This document shows, in pieces, positions 22,525 to 31,726 of a stretch of 39,297 nt of DNA (within the stretch, counting starts at the first letter, position 1; each line of letters starts with the position of its first letter). The stretch comes from Blastopirellula marina (GTDB lineage: Bacteria > Planctomycetota > Planctomycetia > Pirellulales > Thermoguttaceae). Location of the stretch: positions 1 through 39,297 of the forward strand of contig DYLT01000007.1 in NCBI GenBank assembly GCA_020721945.1, read 5' to 3'. The translations under genes and the position numbers were made by a program. The notes under the pieces were generated by a model. It saw nothing but the letters and a program-made list of their open reading frames with translations. It did no database searches and was not told the origin of the DNA.

Positions 22525-23958
22525 TTAAGATCGCCAACTCGGCGCGGAATGCCGGGCGTTGGGTTGCGACCCACCCGGATAGGGTGTCGATGGCGCAGGT
22601 GCCGAAGCCTCCGGCCCAGCCTCCCACGGAACGGCCGATCGCCAAGCGGGGCCCCCTCCGTTCGGCGGAACGACGCCCTGGTCGTTCGTGCCAATGGGCG
22701 AGTCGGAACATCTGGCCGTGCTCGCGGCGGGTTGGACGGTCGGGCTAACATACCGTTTGGGATCCTGGGCAAACTTGGCGTACGAATCCTCGCTGGCGAA
22801 CAAATACACCCTGCCGCCGTACCACGCCCCGTGTTCCCGACGGCCCGCGACCGTCTGGCCCCGATCGGCCAGAAGCACCACGTCATTGCCCGACATGGCC
22901 GGCGCGAATCGTTCGGGTTCTTCATAGAACCGGCGCGCCTCGTCCGGCCCGGCGAACAGGTAGGTTCTCCCCTCGTGAATCACTCCGAACCGCGGATTGC
23001 CTTTCACCCAGCGTTCCTTCTCGGCCAGGCTGACCGCGCAATAGCCATCCAGGGCCAACGGGGGATTTCCGGCGGCTGGCTGCGGTTTGCCCGCCGTGCC
23101 CGCCATCGAAGTGGACGAGGCCAACCCAGGGCCCGTCCCAACCTGACCGACGGAGGTCAGTGGATCGTCTTTCCCTCTCCCATATCCGTACGCCGATGGG
23201 GCGGACGACAGGTTCGCCGCTGCCGGGGTATTGGGTAAAGTGCCGCCCGCCACGGGACCGCCTCCCCACCGATCGGAAGATCGCGTGGGCTGAGGTGTGG
23301 ACGATTGTCCGGCGCGGTTCGTATAGGTCGGCTGGACCTGCCATGATGGGGGGGGCATGTTTGGGTCTGTCGATGGCGACGTCATCCCAGCCAGCGGATG
23401 GGTGTCCGCCCGTGCGGCGGTCGTTGGTGGGGTCGTCCCTGATGGATTGTACGGAAGTGACGGTTGGCCCATAGGTTGCGTTGTTCCTGCCAGTCGGCGT
23501 TCGGCGGACTGGGGAGTGCCCACCCTTGGGGTGACCGGCCCGCGAGCGGTCATGGCAAGCTGTTTCAGACGGCCCAAATACGCCGAAGCGGGCTTGAAGC
23601 CGATGCTCTTGTCGAGCACGTTTCCGTGGACCGTGACGACCACATCGGTCGGCCAGCTCGTGATGCCGAACTGCTGAGCCGTCGCAGGGTAGTGTCTGAC
23701 ATTGACCCGGACCGGGACATAATCGGTCTCCAAGGCAGCGGCCACATCGAATCTCGAGAACACGTCGCGGTCCATTCGGGCGCAGGGCTCGCAACCCTCT
23801 GCCCAGAAGTGGATAAGGATCAGCCGGTTGGTTTGCGCGGCAAGTCGCCGTGCCGAGTCGAGATCGGGCTGCCAGCGGACAGCTTGTTGGGCCGAAGCCG
23901 ACAAGGCCGTCGCCGAACCGAGGACCAACGTGAAGAGGAACCGGAGTGTCGCCCGCAT
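22525..23958 (-). CDS. Exported thioredoxin-like protein with two YHS-like domains
   Basis: A 477-residue protein. The first ~25 residues are a signal peptide. A thioredoxin fold at ~28-135 has the redox motif Cys56-Glu-Pro-Cys59 (EGCEPCARMDRDVF) and a cis-Pro segment (ITSWPTDVVV). A Ser/Thr/Pro/Gly-rich linker of ~150 residues follows. Next come two YHS-like metal-associated modules: ALDGYCAVSLAEKERWVKGN to the FAGPDEARRFYEEPERFAP segment, and VAGRREHGAWYGGRVYLFAS to FAQDPKRYV. A low-complexity tail ends the protein. The ATG at 23958 has GAGGG 8 nt upstream; a TTG 5 codons earlier is less likely. The design suggests periplasmic disulfide/metal handling, but no reaction is established. Similar proteins are a planctomycete speciality. 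Confidence 0.85.
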   Translation of the reverse strand: MRATLRFLFTLVLGSATALSASAQQAVRWQPDLDSARRLAAQTNRLILIHFWAEGCEPCARMDRDVFSRFDVAAALETDYVPVRVNVRHYPATAQQFGITSWPTDVVVTVHGNVLDKSIGFKPASAYLGRLKQLAMTARGPVTPRVGTPQSAERRLAGTTQPMGQPSLPYNPSGTTPPTTAARADTHPLAGMTSPSTDPNMPPPSWQVQPTYTNRAGQSSTPQPTRSSDRWGGGPVAGGTLPNTPAAANLSSAPSAYGYGRGKDDPLTSVGQVGTGPGLASSTSMAGTAGKPQPAAGNPPLALDGYCAVSLAEKERWVKGNPRFGVIHEGRTYLFAGPDEARRFYEEPERFAPAMSGNDVVLLADRGQTVAGRREHGAWYGGRVYLFASEDSYAKFAQDPKRYVSPTVQPAASTARCSDSPIGTNDQGVVPPNGGGPAWRSAVPWEAGPEASAPAPSTPYPGGSQPNARHSAPSWRS

Positions 23959-24124
23959 GACCTGGACCCTCAAAAAACCGCAACGGAAGAGCGTGGAAGC
24001 GGCGGATGCCGGATTCGGTTCTTTCCGTATCGGTCAAAGAGGCCAGGGACATCGGGGAAAATTAACGGAAAAGACCGGATTTGCCGATTTGGAGTGGTGA
24101 GCGGTGTCTGCGCACCATTTCGAC

Positions 24125-24153
24125 TTGCCAAAGCGCGTAAGATAGGGTATATG
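24125..24153 (+). promoter_or_regulatory. Possible secondary sigma-70 promoter upstream of rho
   Basis: TTGCCA (24125-24130) and TATATG (24148-24153) are separated by 17 nt. The -35 box matches five of six consensus bases, the -10 box four of six. It lies about 150 nt before the stronger candidate and in the same direction as rho. Weak evidence only. Confidence 0.3.
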
Positions 24154-24274
24154 GGATACAGCGGGACCAGGACCCGTCTTGGCCTGGGGATTCTGCTGTC
24201 GCGGGAATCGCTCGGTTGGGCTGAGAACAGGCGTTCTTGGGGCAGGGATTTGCAGAGATTCCTGGGCTACCAGC

Positions 24275-24302
24275 TTGACACGAACCGAGATACGGTTAAG
24301 AT
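24275..24302 (+). promoter_or_regulatory. Sigma-70-type promoter for rho
   Basis: A consensus TTGACA at 24275-24280 and TAAGAT at 24297-24302 with a 16-nt spacer stand out in a GC-rich background. Transcription would start near 24309, giving a leader of about 395 nt. Bacterial rho genes are often autoregulated through a leader where Rho terminates its own transcript, which fits this length. Seen in sequence; activity is inferred. Confidence 0.55.
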
Positions 24303-24703
24303 AGCCATAGTTTGAGTTCTGACTGGCAGGTTGACGCTGCGGCCCATTGATCTTGAATCTCGGGGCCGGTCTTTCGCCGGGGAGTCACCGATCCGGCAAA
24401 CGAGACACAGAGGCTTCTCGACCTGGTTGTCCCGCTGTTGACCGCACCTGGAGTGCGACACCCGGTCTGGCAAGGGTGGTGCGCCGGGGTGGGGTCAGCG
24501 GATTCGCGTTGGTCGTATGGGGAGCGCTCGGAAGGCGTCCTGCTGGCCTGCGAGAGGATTTTCGTCGCCGTACGGAAATAGACCTCTTGGATAGCGTGCC
24601 CGGGTAGTGCTGCTGGTCCGCCTTGGGCTTTGGAACGTGATCCTGAGCCGGGTACCGCAGCGGAGCATTGGTGCGCCCTCTGTTTCATCTCAGGTAAGAG
24701 ATC

Positions 24704-25978
<1,275 letters not shown>

Positions 25979-26104
25979 GGCGGCACGCCGGTGGCTCGTG
26001 GTCAGCGCGATCTCGGTGCGGCCAGCAAGCCGGCACGCGTTGGGGGTCTGCACCCGACGCCGGGACTGACCTCGCAACCGTTCGCCCAGGACCGACAGCC
26101 CATG

Positions 26105-26132
26105 TTGCACGCCCTGGAGCCAAGCATAGAAT
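26105..26132 (+). promoter_or_regulatory. Possible promoter of tRNA-Ser
   Basis: TTGCAC (26105-26110) and TAGAAT (26127-26132) with a 16-nt spacer lie 43 nt before the tRNA. The -10 box differs from consensus by one base; the -35 box is only half matched. Direction and distance fit a tRNA promoter. Confidence 0.4.
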
Positions 26133-26174
26133 GGTAAGGGGCCAGGTGGAGCAACGCCTCCACATGCCCCATAC

Positions 26175-26256
26175 GGAGGGTAAGCGAATGGCTAGCGGCC
26201 ACACTGGAAATGTGGTGCCGGGAAACCGGTTGCGGGTTCGAATCCCGTGCCCTCCG
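26175..26256 (+). tRNA. tRNA-Ser (anticodon GGA)
   Basis: A cloverleaf can be folded by eye. The acceptor stem is GGAGGGT with GCCCTCC (one G-U pair), and the D arm contains GGCTAGCGG. The anticodon arm is CCACA / loop CTGGAAA / TGTGG, giving anticodon GGA at 26206-26208. A class II variable arm follows (CCGG, GAAA loop, CCGG), then a T arm with loop TTCGAAT. The long variable arm and the GGA anticodon identify serine, reading UCC and UCU. The CCA end is not encoded (GCTGG follows). It sits between rho and yqgE on the same strand. Confidence 0.93.
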
Positions 26257-26409
26257 CTGGAAGTGCCTGTGAGGCGTGCGTTGGGCCAAGCGTAACCGGG
26301 CAGGGAGGTGCATCGACCGCCTTGCTCGTTCGTTCCATGGTCCACGACGCGACCTGGGTTACGGCCAAGTGGATTGGTCGCGCCCCTTTCGGTGAGGTCG
26401 AGACAGTCC

Positions 26410-26961
26410 ATGAACTCGCTCAAAGGCCATTTCCTTGTGGCGTCGCCGCACCTGGTCGATCCCAACTTCGTCCGGACCGTGGTGTTGTTGATCCACCATA
26501 CTGAGGAGGGGGCCTTCGGCGTGGTGCTCAACCGGCCGGCCGAAAGTACGGTCCGCGATTTGTGGGAGAAAGTAGGGGCCGGCCAATGCGACAGCGATGA
26601 GCATGTTCACGTGGGCGGACCTGTCCCCGGTCCCTTGATGGCCGTTCATGCCGACCGCTCGGCCGCGGAGATGGAGATCGTTCCCGGGGTGTACTTCGCG
26701 GCCCAGCGCGAGAACCTCGAGAAACTCGTCCACCAGCAGGAACATGCGTACCGGCTCTTCGTGAACCACTCGGGTTGGGGCGGCGGCCAGTTGGAGAACG
26801 AGTTGAAAGAGGGGGCGTGGTTCACGTTGCCGGCGACGGTCGAGTTCGTGTTCGCCGACTACGATGAACTCTGGAAGCGAATCACCTTCCGGATCGGCGA
26901 GGCGTTCTGGAAGTCGGTCCTGGGAGTTCGCCACGTGCCGGCGGACCCGTCGATGAACTAG
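26410..26961 (+). CDS. YqgE/AlgH family protein
   Basis: A 183-residue cytosolic protein of the UPF0301/YqgE family. It starts NSLKGHFLVASPHLVDPNFV and continues RTVVLLIHHTEEGAFGVVLN, the hallmark beginning of the family. Later signatures are HVGGPVPGPLMAVH and the glycine-rich LFVNHSGWGGGQLENELKEG. The ATG at 26410 matches the family start exactly; an upstream frame open to 26308 has no support. The ribosome site is weak. The family's biochemical role is not established (AlgH was named from alginate regulation). Its TAG overlaps the stop of the convergent receiver-HD-GYP gene in the palindrome CTAG at 26958-26961. Confidence 0.95.
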   Translation: MNSLKGHFLVASPHLVDPNFVRTVVLLIHHTEEGAFGVVLNRPAESTVRDLWEKVGAGQCDSDEHVHVGGPVPGPLMAVHADRSAAEMEIVPGVYFAAQRENLEKLVHQQEHAYRLFVNHSGWGGGQLENELKEGAWFTLPATVEFVFADYDELWKRITFRIGEAFWKSVLGVRHVPADPSMN

Positions 26962-28103
26962 CGGCCCGCATCCAAAACGCTCACGCCGGCCAGTTCCTCG
27001 GCGGCCAACCGTTCGCTTTCCTCGTGGGCCGCGAGGAAATCCTCGCGGCGTGCGACAAAGGCGTCGTACACCGCGGGGTCGAACTGGGTTCCGCGGCCTT
27101 CCTCGATGATCGACCACGCCGTCTCGTGGGTGAACGCCTCCTTGTACACCCGCCGCGTGGTCAACGCGTCGTAGACGTCGGCCAGCGACACGATCCGGGC
27201 GGCCAAGGGGATCTCGTCGCCGGCCAGGCCGTCGGGGTAGCCGCTGCCATTGAAACGCTCGTGGTGATGTCGGGCGACCTCGCGGGCCATGATGAGGAAA
27301 TGCCCGCACCCGCAGGCCTGCCGTGCCGCCTGGTCGAGCGTCTCGGCGCCAATGACCGTGTGCCGCTTCATGACCTCGAATTCCTCGCGGGTCAGCCGGC
27401 CGGCCTTCAGCAGAATCGCGTCGGGAATGCCGACTTTGCCGATGTCATGCAGCGGGCTACAGCGGTAGATGTCGCCGATGAAGGCATCGTCGATCTGGGC
27501 CGTGTAAGGGCCCTGCATGCTGAGTTGTTCGGCCAGGATCCGCGCGTAGTTGCGGATCCGTTCGAGGTGGGCGCCGGTCTCCGGATCGCGCGACTCGGCC
27601 AGCTTGGCCAGTGCGAAGATCGTCAGATCGCGCATGCCGACGATCTGGGCGGTGCGCTGGTCGACGAGCCGTTCCAGGTCCTCGTTGAACGCCCGAAGCT
27701 TGGCATCGGCCTCCCAGACCTTGGCCAAGGCGGCGCGCAGGCGGAATTGCACGCGGACCTTGGCCAGCAGCTCGTCGTGGTCGAACGGCTTGATGACGTA
27801 GTCGTCGGCGCCCGCCTCGTACCCTTGCAGCCGTTCGGCCTTCGAGGCCTTCCCGCTGACCAGAATGACCTGGGTGAACGCGCCCACGGGACTGGTCTTG
27901 ATCCGCCGGCACACCTCATAACCGCTGATCCCAGGCATCATGACGTCCAAGAGCACCAGGTCGGGCGCGAACTCCCGGATTACGTTCAGGCACTCTTCGC
28001 CGGTCGAAGCCGTGGCCAGGTGATACGAGTCGGACAAGATCTCCTTGAGGATCTCGACGTTGATCTCGCTGTCGTCGACGATGAGGATTCTTCCGATAGT
28101 CAT
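26958..28103 (-). CDS. Response regulator with HD-GYP domain (probable cyclic-di-GMP phosphodiesterase)
   Basis: A 381-residue cytosolic protein. Residues 1-125 are a receiver with the acidic pair Asp10-Asp11, phospho-acceptor Asp53 (LVLLDVMMPGISG) and Lys105 (VIKPFDHDEL). A coiled linker (~125-155) leads to an HD-GYP domain at ~155-345. That domain has HD at 219-220 in SPLHDIGKVGIPD, and HHERFNGSGYPDGL with the GYP motif at 288-290. IVSLADVYDALTTRRVYKEA also fits an active phosphodiesterase that hydrolyses cyclic-di-GMP. The ATG at 28103 has GAGG 8 nt upstream and starts 3 nt after the kinase stop, so it is clearly the last gene of the operon. The adjacent kinase is its likely phosphate donor (inference). 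Confidence 0.95.
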   Translation of the reverse strand: MTIGRILIVDDSEINVEILKEILSDSYHLATASTGEECLNVIREFAPDLVLLDVMMPGISGYEVCRRIKTSPVGAFTQVILVSGKASKAERLQGYEAGADDYVIKPFDHDELLAKVRVQFRLRAALAKVWEADAKLRAFNEDLERLVDQRTAQIVGMRDLTIFALAKLAESRDPETGAHLERIRNYARILAEQLSMQGPYTAQIDDAFIGDIYRCSPLHDIGKVGIPDAILLKAGRLTREEFEVMKRHTVIGAETLDQAARQACGCGHFLIMAREVARHHHERFNGSGYPDGLAGDEIPLAARIVSLADVYDALTTRRVYKEAFTHETAWSIIEEGRGTQFDPAVYDAFVARREDFLAAHEESERLAAEELAGVSVLDAGR

Positions 28104-28106
28104 GGG

Positions 28107-29540
28107 TCAAACCTCTGCAATGTCGAGCCGTGCTGCCGGGCATGGGGGCGGTTCCAACGGACCGCCCTCCGTCGGCGGACCCGTGCCGTCCCGGCGGCAC
28201 CCAGCCGCTGTGCCGGTTGCGTGGTTGTCCCGATCCTGGGGCGGGGTGCGAGGGTCGATGGGCATCTCAAAGGTGAACACGCTTCCGCCGCCGGGCCGGT
28301 TCGAGGCCCAGATGCGCCCCTTGTGTCCCGCCAGAATCTCCCGGCAAATCGCCAGCCCCAGCCCCGTGCCGCCGGCGCCGGTGCGTGTCTTGCTCGATTG
28401 GATGAACTTGTCGAAGATCGCTTCCAGCTCGGCCTCGGGGATGCCCACGCCGCGGTCGGACACGCGCACCCACACCCGAGGTCCCGCCATGCCGGCCTCG
28501 ATCTCGATCAGGCTTCCGTCCGGCGAAAACTTGATCGCGTTGCTGAGCAGATTGCGGACCACCTGAACAAGTTTCGTCTCGTCGGCGACGATTGGGGGAG
28601 TGGTTCCGGCGGGGGGCATCGCCATGCGGATGTGCTTCTGGGCAGCCAGGGGCGACAGCTCGTCGGCCACGGTCAGCAGGAGGAGCCGCAGGTCAAGCGT
28701 GGCGAAGTCGTAGGTCGCCCGGCCTGACTCGAGCTTGGCCAGATCGAGCAGGTCGTTGATCAAGACCAACAGCGATTTGCCACTCCGTTCGATCTTCTGG
28801 AAGTACTGGTAAAGGTCCTCGCGGCTGGCCGTCTGGGCCTTCTTGATGCCGAAGGCCGCGAAACTGAGGATCCCGTGTAGCGGGGTACGCAGCTCGTGCG
28901 ACATGTTGGCGAGGAACTCGGTCTTGGCCTGGTTGGCCGCCTCGGCCGCGCGGTAGACCTCTTCCAGCGCCATCCGGTGAGCTTGCTCTTCCAATCGCTG
29001 GTGGTGCTCCTCGACGATCTGGCTGACAATCTCGCCCTGGCACGTGCGCAGTGTCTCTAACTCGGCCCGGAGGTGGCGGACTTGGGTCTCCAGCCGTTCT
29101 TGCCGCCGGTGCGACAGCACGGCCAGACGCGCCAGGGCGCCGGCCGCCTGGAGCGCGGGAACGAGTTCGGCCAGCCGGAGCGGGACGTCGCTGGCAGCGC
29201 GGACCAGACCGGCCAGCACCCCCCCCGCCTCTCGGTCCCCAAAGACCACGGCGAACGGCGTCTGCGAAGGCAGTTCGGCCAACGGCGCAAGCAGGCGCAA
29301 CGGCCCCTCGCCGCGGTCCAGCTCCAACTGGCACCGCAGCGCCTCGGCGGTTGGCGCATCGACCGACGTGTCGAGGCTGTCGGCCGCCAGAAGCGTTCGA
29401 TCCGCGTCGGTCAGCACCAACAGCGACGGGCGCAGCTCGCTCAAGAGCGGACGAATGGTCATGAGCGCTCCCGTGGGATCCCGAGGCGGCTCCTCGGCCC
29501 CGAAGAGCGTGGCGATCATCTCGTCGAAATCCTGGGTCAT
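28107..29540 (-). CDS. Soluble sensor histidine kinase
   Basis: A 477-residue protein without a signal or membrane segment. The first ~145 residues form a GAF/roadblock-like globular sensor region (LSELRPSLLVLTDADRTLLA), followed by a coiled coil at ~145-205. The dimerisation/phosphotransfer helix has the H-box ANMSHELRTPLHGILSF with His215. The ATPase part has the N-box (RNLLSNAIKFSPDG), G1 (DRGVGIPEAELEAIFDKF) and G2 (GTGLGLAI). The C-terminal ~50 residues are Pro/Gly-rich and unrelated to any domain. The ATG at 29540 overlaps the HDOD gene's TGA (ATGA), so translation is coupled. No receiver is fused. It presumably senses a cytosolic signal and phosphorylates the receiver-HD-GYP protein encoded next. 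Confidence 0.93.
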   Translation of the reverse strand: MTQDFDEMIATLFGAEEPPRDPTGALMTIRPLLSELRPSLLVLTDADRTLLAADSLDTSVDAPTAEALRCQLELDRGEGPLRLLAPLAELPSQTPFAVVFGDREAGGVLAGLVRAASDVPLRLAELVPALQAAGALARLAVLSHRRQERLETQVRHLRAELETLRTCQGEIVSQIVEEHHQRLEEQAHRMALEEVYRAAEAANQAKTEFLANMSHELRTPLHGILSFAAFGIKKAQTASREDLYQYFQKIERSGKSLLVLINDLLDLAKLESGRATYDFATLDLRLLLLTVADELSPLAAQKHIRMAMPPAGTTPPIVADETKLVQVVRNLLSNAIKFSPDGSLIEIEAGMAGPRVWVRVSDRGVGIPEAELEAIFDKFIQSSKTRTGAGGTGLGLAICREILAGHKGRIWASNRPGGGSVFTFEMPIDPRTPPQDRDNHATGTAAGCRRDGTGPPTEGGPLEPPPCPAARLDIAEV

Positions 29541-30421
29541 CCCGCCGCCGCCTCGTCGAACAGACCGCGGTTGCGCTGAATTTCCCGGTCCAGATCCTCG
29601 GCCAGCACGGAGAGATCCTGGCGGTTCATCGCCAGGTCGCGAAGGACCTCGCCCGAGAGCCGCACCAGCGAAAAACCCACCGACGACATGCCCTTGCACG
29701 AGCAGATCAGGTTCGCCAGTTCGACGCAGTGGATCACGGTTCGATGATCGCCCTCGTAGGCGTCGGAGCGGTGGTGGTATCGGATCACGTCGGTGATCAG
29801 CTCCGGGAAGCCCCACGATTCGGCCACTTGCCACCCGAGCGTCGTATGGTCGAAGCCCAAGTGCTGGCGCTCGACCTCGCAAAGCGTCTTCCCCTCGTCC
29901 AGCGTCTGGAGGACCAGGACGAAGTGGTGGTGAACGTACTGGTCCTCGAGGATCAACCCCACGTCGTGAAGCAACCCGGCGAGAAAGACGTCTTCGAACC
30001 GCGTCAGCTTGAGCCGGGTGGCGATCAGCCGGGCGCAGATGCCCGTGGCTACCAGGTGCCGCCACAAGTCGCGGCGACGATAGCGTCCGATCGTCTCCTC
30101 GTGCTTGAACAGGCGGCTGACGCTGGCCGTCATGGCCAGGTTGCGGACCTGCTTCATGCCGAGGTACGCCACGGCTTGCTGGAGGTTCGTGATCTTCGTG
30201 CGCAGGGCGAACGCCGACGAGTTGACGCTGCGAAGGACCCGGGCGCACAGCGGCGCGTCCAGCTCCATGGCGGCCTTGAGATCGCCGGCCGTGGCGTTGG
30301 GGTCCTCGGCCACGCGCATCACGCGCAGGGCCACTTGCGGAAGCGTCGATACGTCGTTGATCCGCCGCGCCAACTGGGCGAGACTCGGCGGTGCCGTGCG
30401 CAGTTCGAGGGTCGACGACAT
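29537..30421 (-). CDS. HDOD domain protein
   Basis: A 294-residue cytosolic protein with an HDOD domain over about residues 12-215. Visible are LARRINDVSTLPQVALRVMR at the start, the LDAPLCARVLRSVNSSAFAL segment and LQQAVAYLGMKQVRNLAMTA. The HD-like FLAGLLHDVGLILEDQ follows, then later helices including GFDHTTLGWQVAESWGFPEL and IRYHHRSD. HDOD proteins are usually non-catalytic relatives of HD phosphohydrolases acting in signalling; some keep metal residues. The ATG at 30421 is preferred; an in-frame ATG at 30448 adds nine residues and neither has a strong ribosome site. It is the first gene of a three-gene unit with a histidine kinase and a receiver-HD-GYP protein. Confidence 0.9.
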   Translation of the reverse strand: MSSTLELRTAPPSLAQLARRINDVSTLPQVALRVMRVAEDPNATAGDLKAAMELDAPLCARVLRSVNSSAFALRTKITNLQQAVAYLGMKQVRNLAMTASVSRLFKHEETIGRYRRRDLWRHLVATGICARLIATRLKLTRFEDVFLAGLLHDVGLILEDQYVHHHFVLVLQTLDEGKTLCEVERQHLGFDHTTLGWQVAESWGFPELITDVIRYHHRSDAYEGDHRTVIHCVELANLICSCKGMSSVGFSLVRLSGEVLRDLAMNRQDLSVLAEDLDREIQRNRGLFDEAAAG

Positions 30422-30550
30422 AGGGCCCCGGTCAATCCGAATGTTCAAGACCAGCGCCGCGCGGCGGACCGCGTGGCGCCGCGACCCTGGACTTCAGACA
30501 AACCTACGTCGCGCCATCGTCCGAATGCACACCGGAGGGGAATACCCCCC

Positions 30551-30572
30551 TAAAATCCCGGGGGAGTCCCGG
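30551..30572 (-). terminator. Possible intrinsic terminator downstream of the NagB-like gene
   Basis: Read on the minus strand, a CCGGG/CCCGG 5-bp stem with a 5-nt loop (30558-30572) is followed by G and ATTTTA, about 70 nt after the stop at 30642. A partly overlapping alternative stem of five C-G pairs (30546-30564) exists. Stem is short and the T-run only four bases, so confidence is low. Confidence 0.33.
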
Positions 30573-30641
30573 CGAAAAATCGCTACCGACGGCAAGAACC
30601 GGTCGATCCAGCGGCCCGAGTCGTTTCCCGCACACCGCGGG

Positions 30642-31574
30642 TCAGTGCATCTCCGCCGCCACGGTGCCCAAGCCGTGCCGGTAGAAATTGAACTGCACGT
30701 TGGGATGGTCCGCCAACAGCGACATGGGCACCGCCGAATCGGGAATCCGCGTGCTGATCATCAACGTGGTCAGTCGCATGCCGAAAGGATTGTCGTGCAT
30801 GCCAGCCTGCCAGATCGACACTTTTTCGGCCTTCCAGGTCTCGACAGGCCCCACCGTGGCCGCCTTGGTGGGCACCATGGCCACATGCCCGCCGCCGGAG
30901 GTGCGGGCGTTCTGGATGATGGTCATCGGGTGTAGATCGGTCACGCGGGTCGAGAGCTTCCGGTATTCCTCGGGCGGAGGCGGCGCGTCTTTGTACCGGC
31001 CCTTGCGGCGGGGCGGATCGTTGAAGGCCCAGTGTTTCACCTCGCCCTGCCCCCCTTGCATCACGGCGCAACGCACCTGATCGTAGGTCTTCGCATAGGC
31101 CGCCAGATCGCCCGTGGGAAAATGCAGGTGCGCCTGGGGCATGCGGAGCTTCGGCTTGATCCTCCGGAAACACAACTCCATGTCGGCCTTGGCGAAGCTC
31201 AGGGGGTGGGTGATGGGTACGGGCTGGCCCTGCTCGTCGACCCATTCGTCCATGCCCCAGAAGTGCGCACTGCGAACGTCCAGTTCCAGTTCATTGACGA
31301 GCCGGGCGACCAGGGGAAGCTGCTCCGTCGGGCCGATCGGCCCGCAAATGCCCACCGGGTTGTCGTCGGTCGACTGCTTCCAAGCCGTCACGTATTCCAA
31401 GGCTTCGGCAAGGTAGAAGTCCTCGAGCGTGTCGTACATGACCACGCGAAAGCCGGGCCGGGAGAGCTTCACCAGGTCCTTCGGCGAAAGCCGGGCGGCG
31501 TCGTCGAGGATCTCCGGGTCGAGGGTCGTGTAGTCCCACCATTCGGGAGCGACTTTGCTGAGGGGGCGCGACAT
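30642..31574 (-). CDS. NagB-like glucosamine-6-phosphate deaminase/isomerase family protein
   Basis: A 310-residue cytosolic protein of the NagB/RpiA-like fold. Family features are the phosphate/sugar region [39 protein letters not shown] and [12 protein letters not shown], which keeps Asp109 (E. coli NagB Asp72 equivalent). The usual DGHIAFNEP motif reads [11 protein letters not shown] here: His181 is kept, the Asp at -2 is Val179 and the Glu becomes Asp186, by my alignment. Substrate may therefore differ from glucosamine-6-phosphate. The ATG at 31574 has AGGAG 8 nt upstream. Upstream on the same strand lies a PIG-L-type deacetylase, giving a plausible deacetylase-deaminase pair for N-acetyl amino sugars. 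No frame damage seen. Confidence 0.85.
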   Translation of the reverse strand: MSRPLSKVAPEWWDYTTLDPEILDDAARLSPKDLVKLSRPGFRVVMYDTLEDFYLAEALEYVTAWKQSTDDNPVGICGPIGPTEQLPLVARLVNELELDVRSAHFWGMDEWVDEQGQPVPITHPLSFAKADMELCFRRIKPKLRMPQAHLHFPTGDLAAYAKTYDQVRCAVMQGGQGEVKHWAFNDPPRRKGRYKDAPPPPEEYRKLSTRVTDLHPMTIIQNARTSGGGHVAMVPTKAATVGPVETWKAEKVSIWQAGMHDNPFGMRLTTLMISTRIPDSAVPMSLLADHPNVQFNFYRHGLGTVAAEMH

Positions 31575-31726
31575 GACGTAGGCTCCTGTCGATTGGCAAG
31601 GGCGGTTGGGCCAGGAATGGCGAAAATCGAAAGTCACAGGACCACGGAATGTCGACGGCCGAAGGACGAAACGGCCGGCCGCCGCCGAGGCCCTTCGTCA
31701 TCTGGCGTTCGACATTGGGCATTCTC

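Larger units (their letters stand above)
23959..24703. other. Long gap holding the rho promoter(s) and 5' leader
   Basis: A 745-nt stretch between the divergent thioredoxin-YHS gene and rho. The first ~150 nt should hold the minus-strand promoter. The remainder is probably the rho leader: the best promoter boxes are at 24275-24302, leaving about 400 nt of untranslated RNA before the ATG at 24704. A frame of 86 codons (24347-24607) crosses it without coding character or ribosome site. A short hairpin AGAAC/GTTCT (near 24224) was noted upstream of the main promoter. No RNA family was recognised. Confidence 0.5.

Noticed and set aside
24347-24607. 86-codon frame in the rho leader as a leader peptide
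   Set aside because: No ribosome site, irregular codon use and no sign of a regulatory codon cluster.
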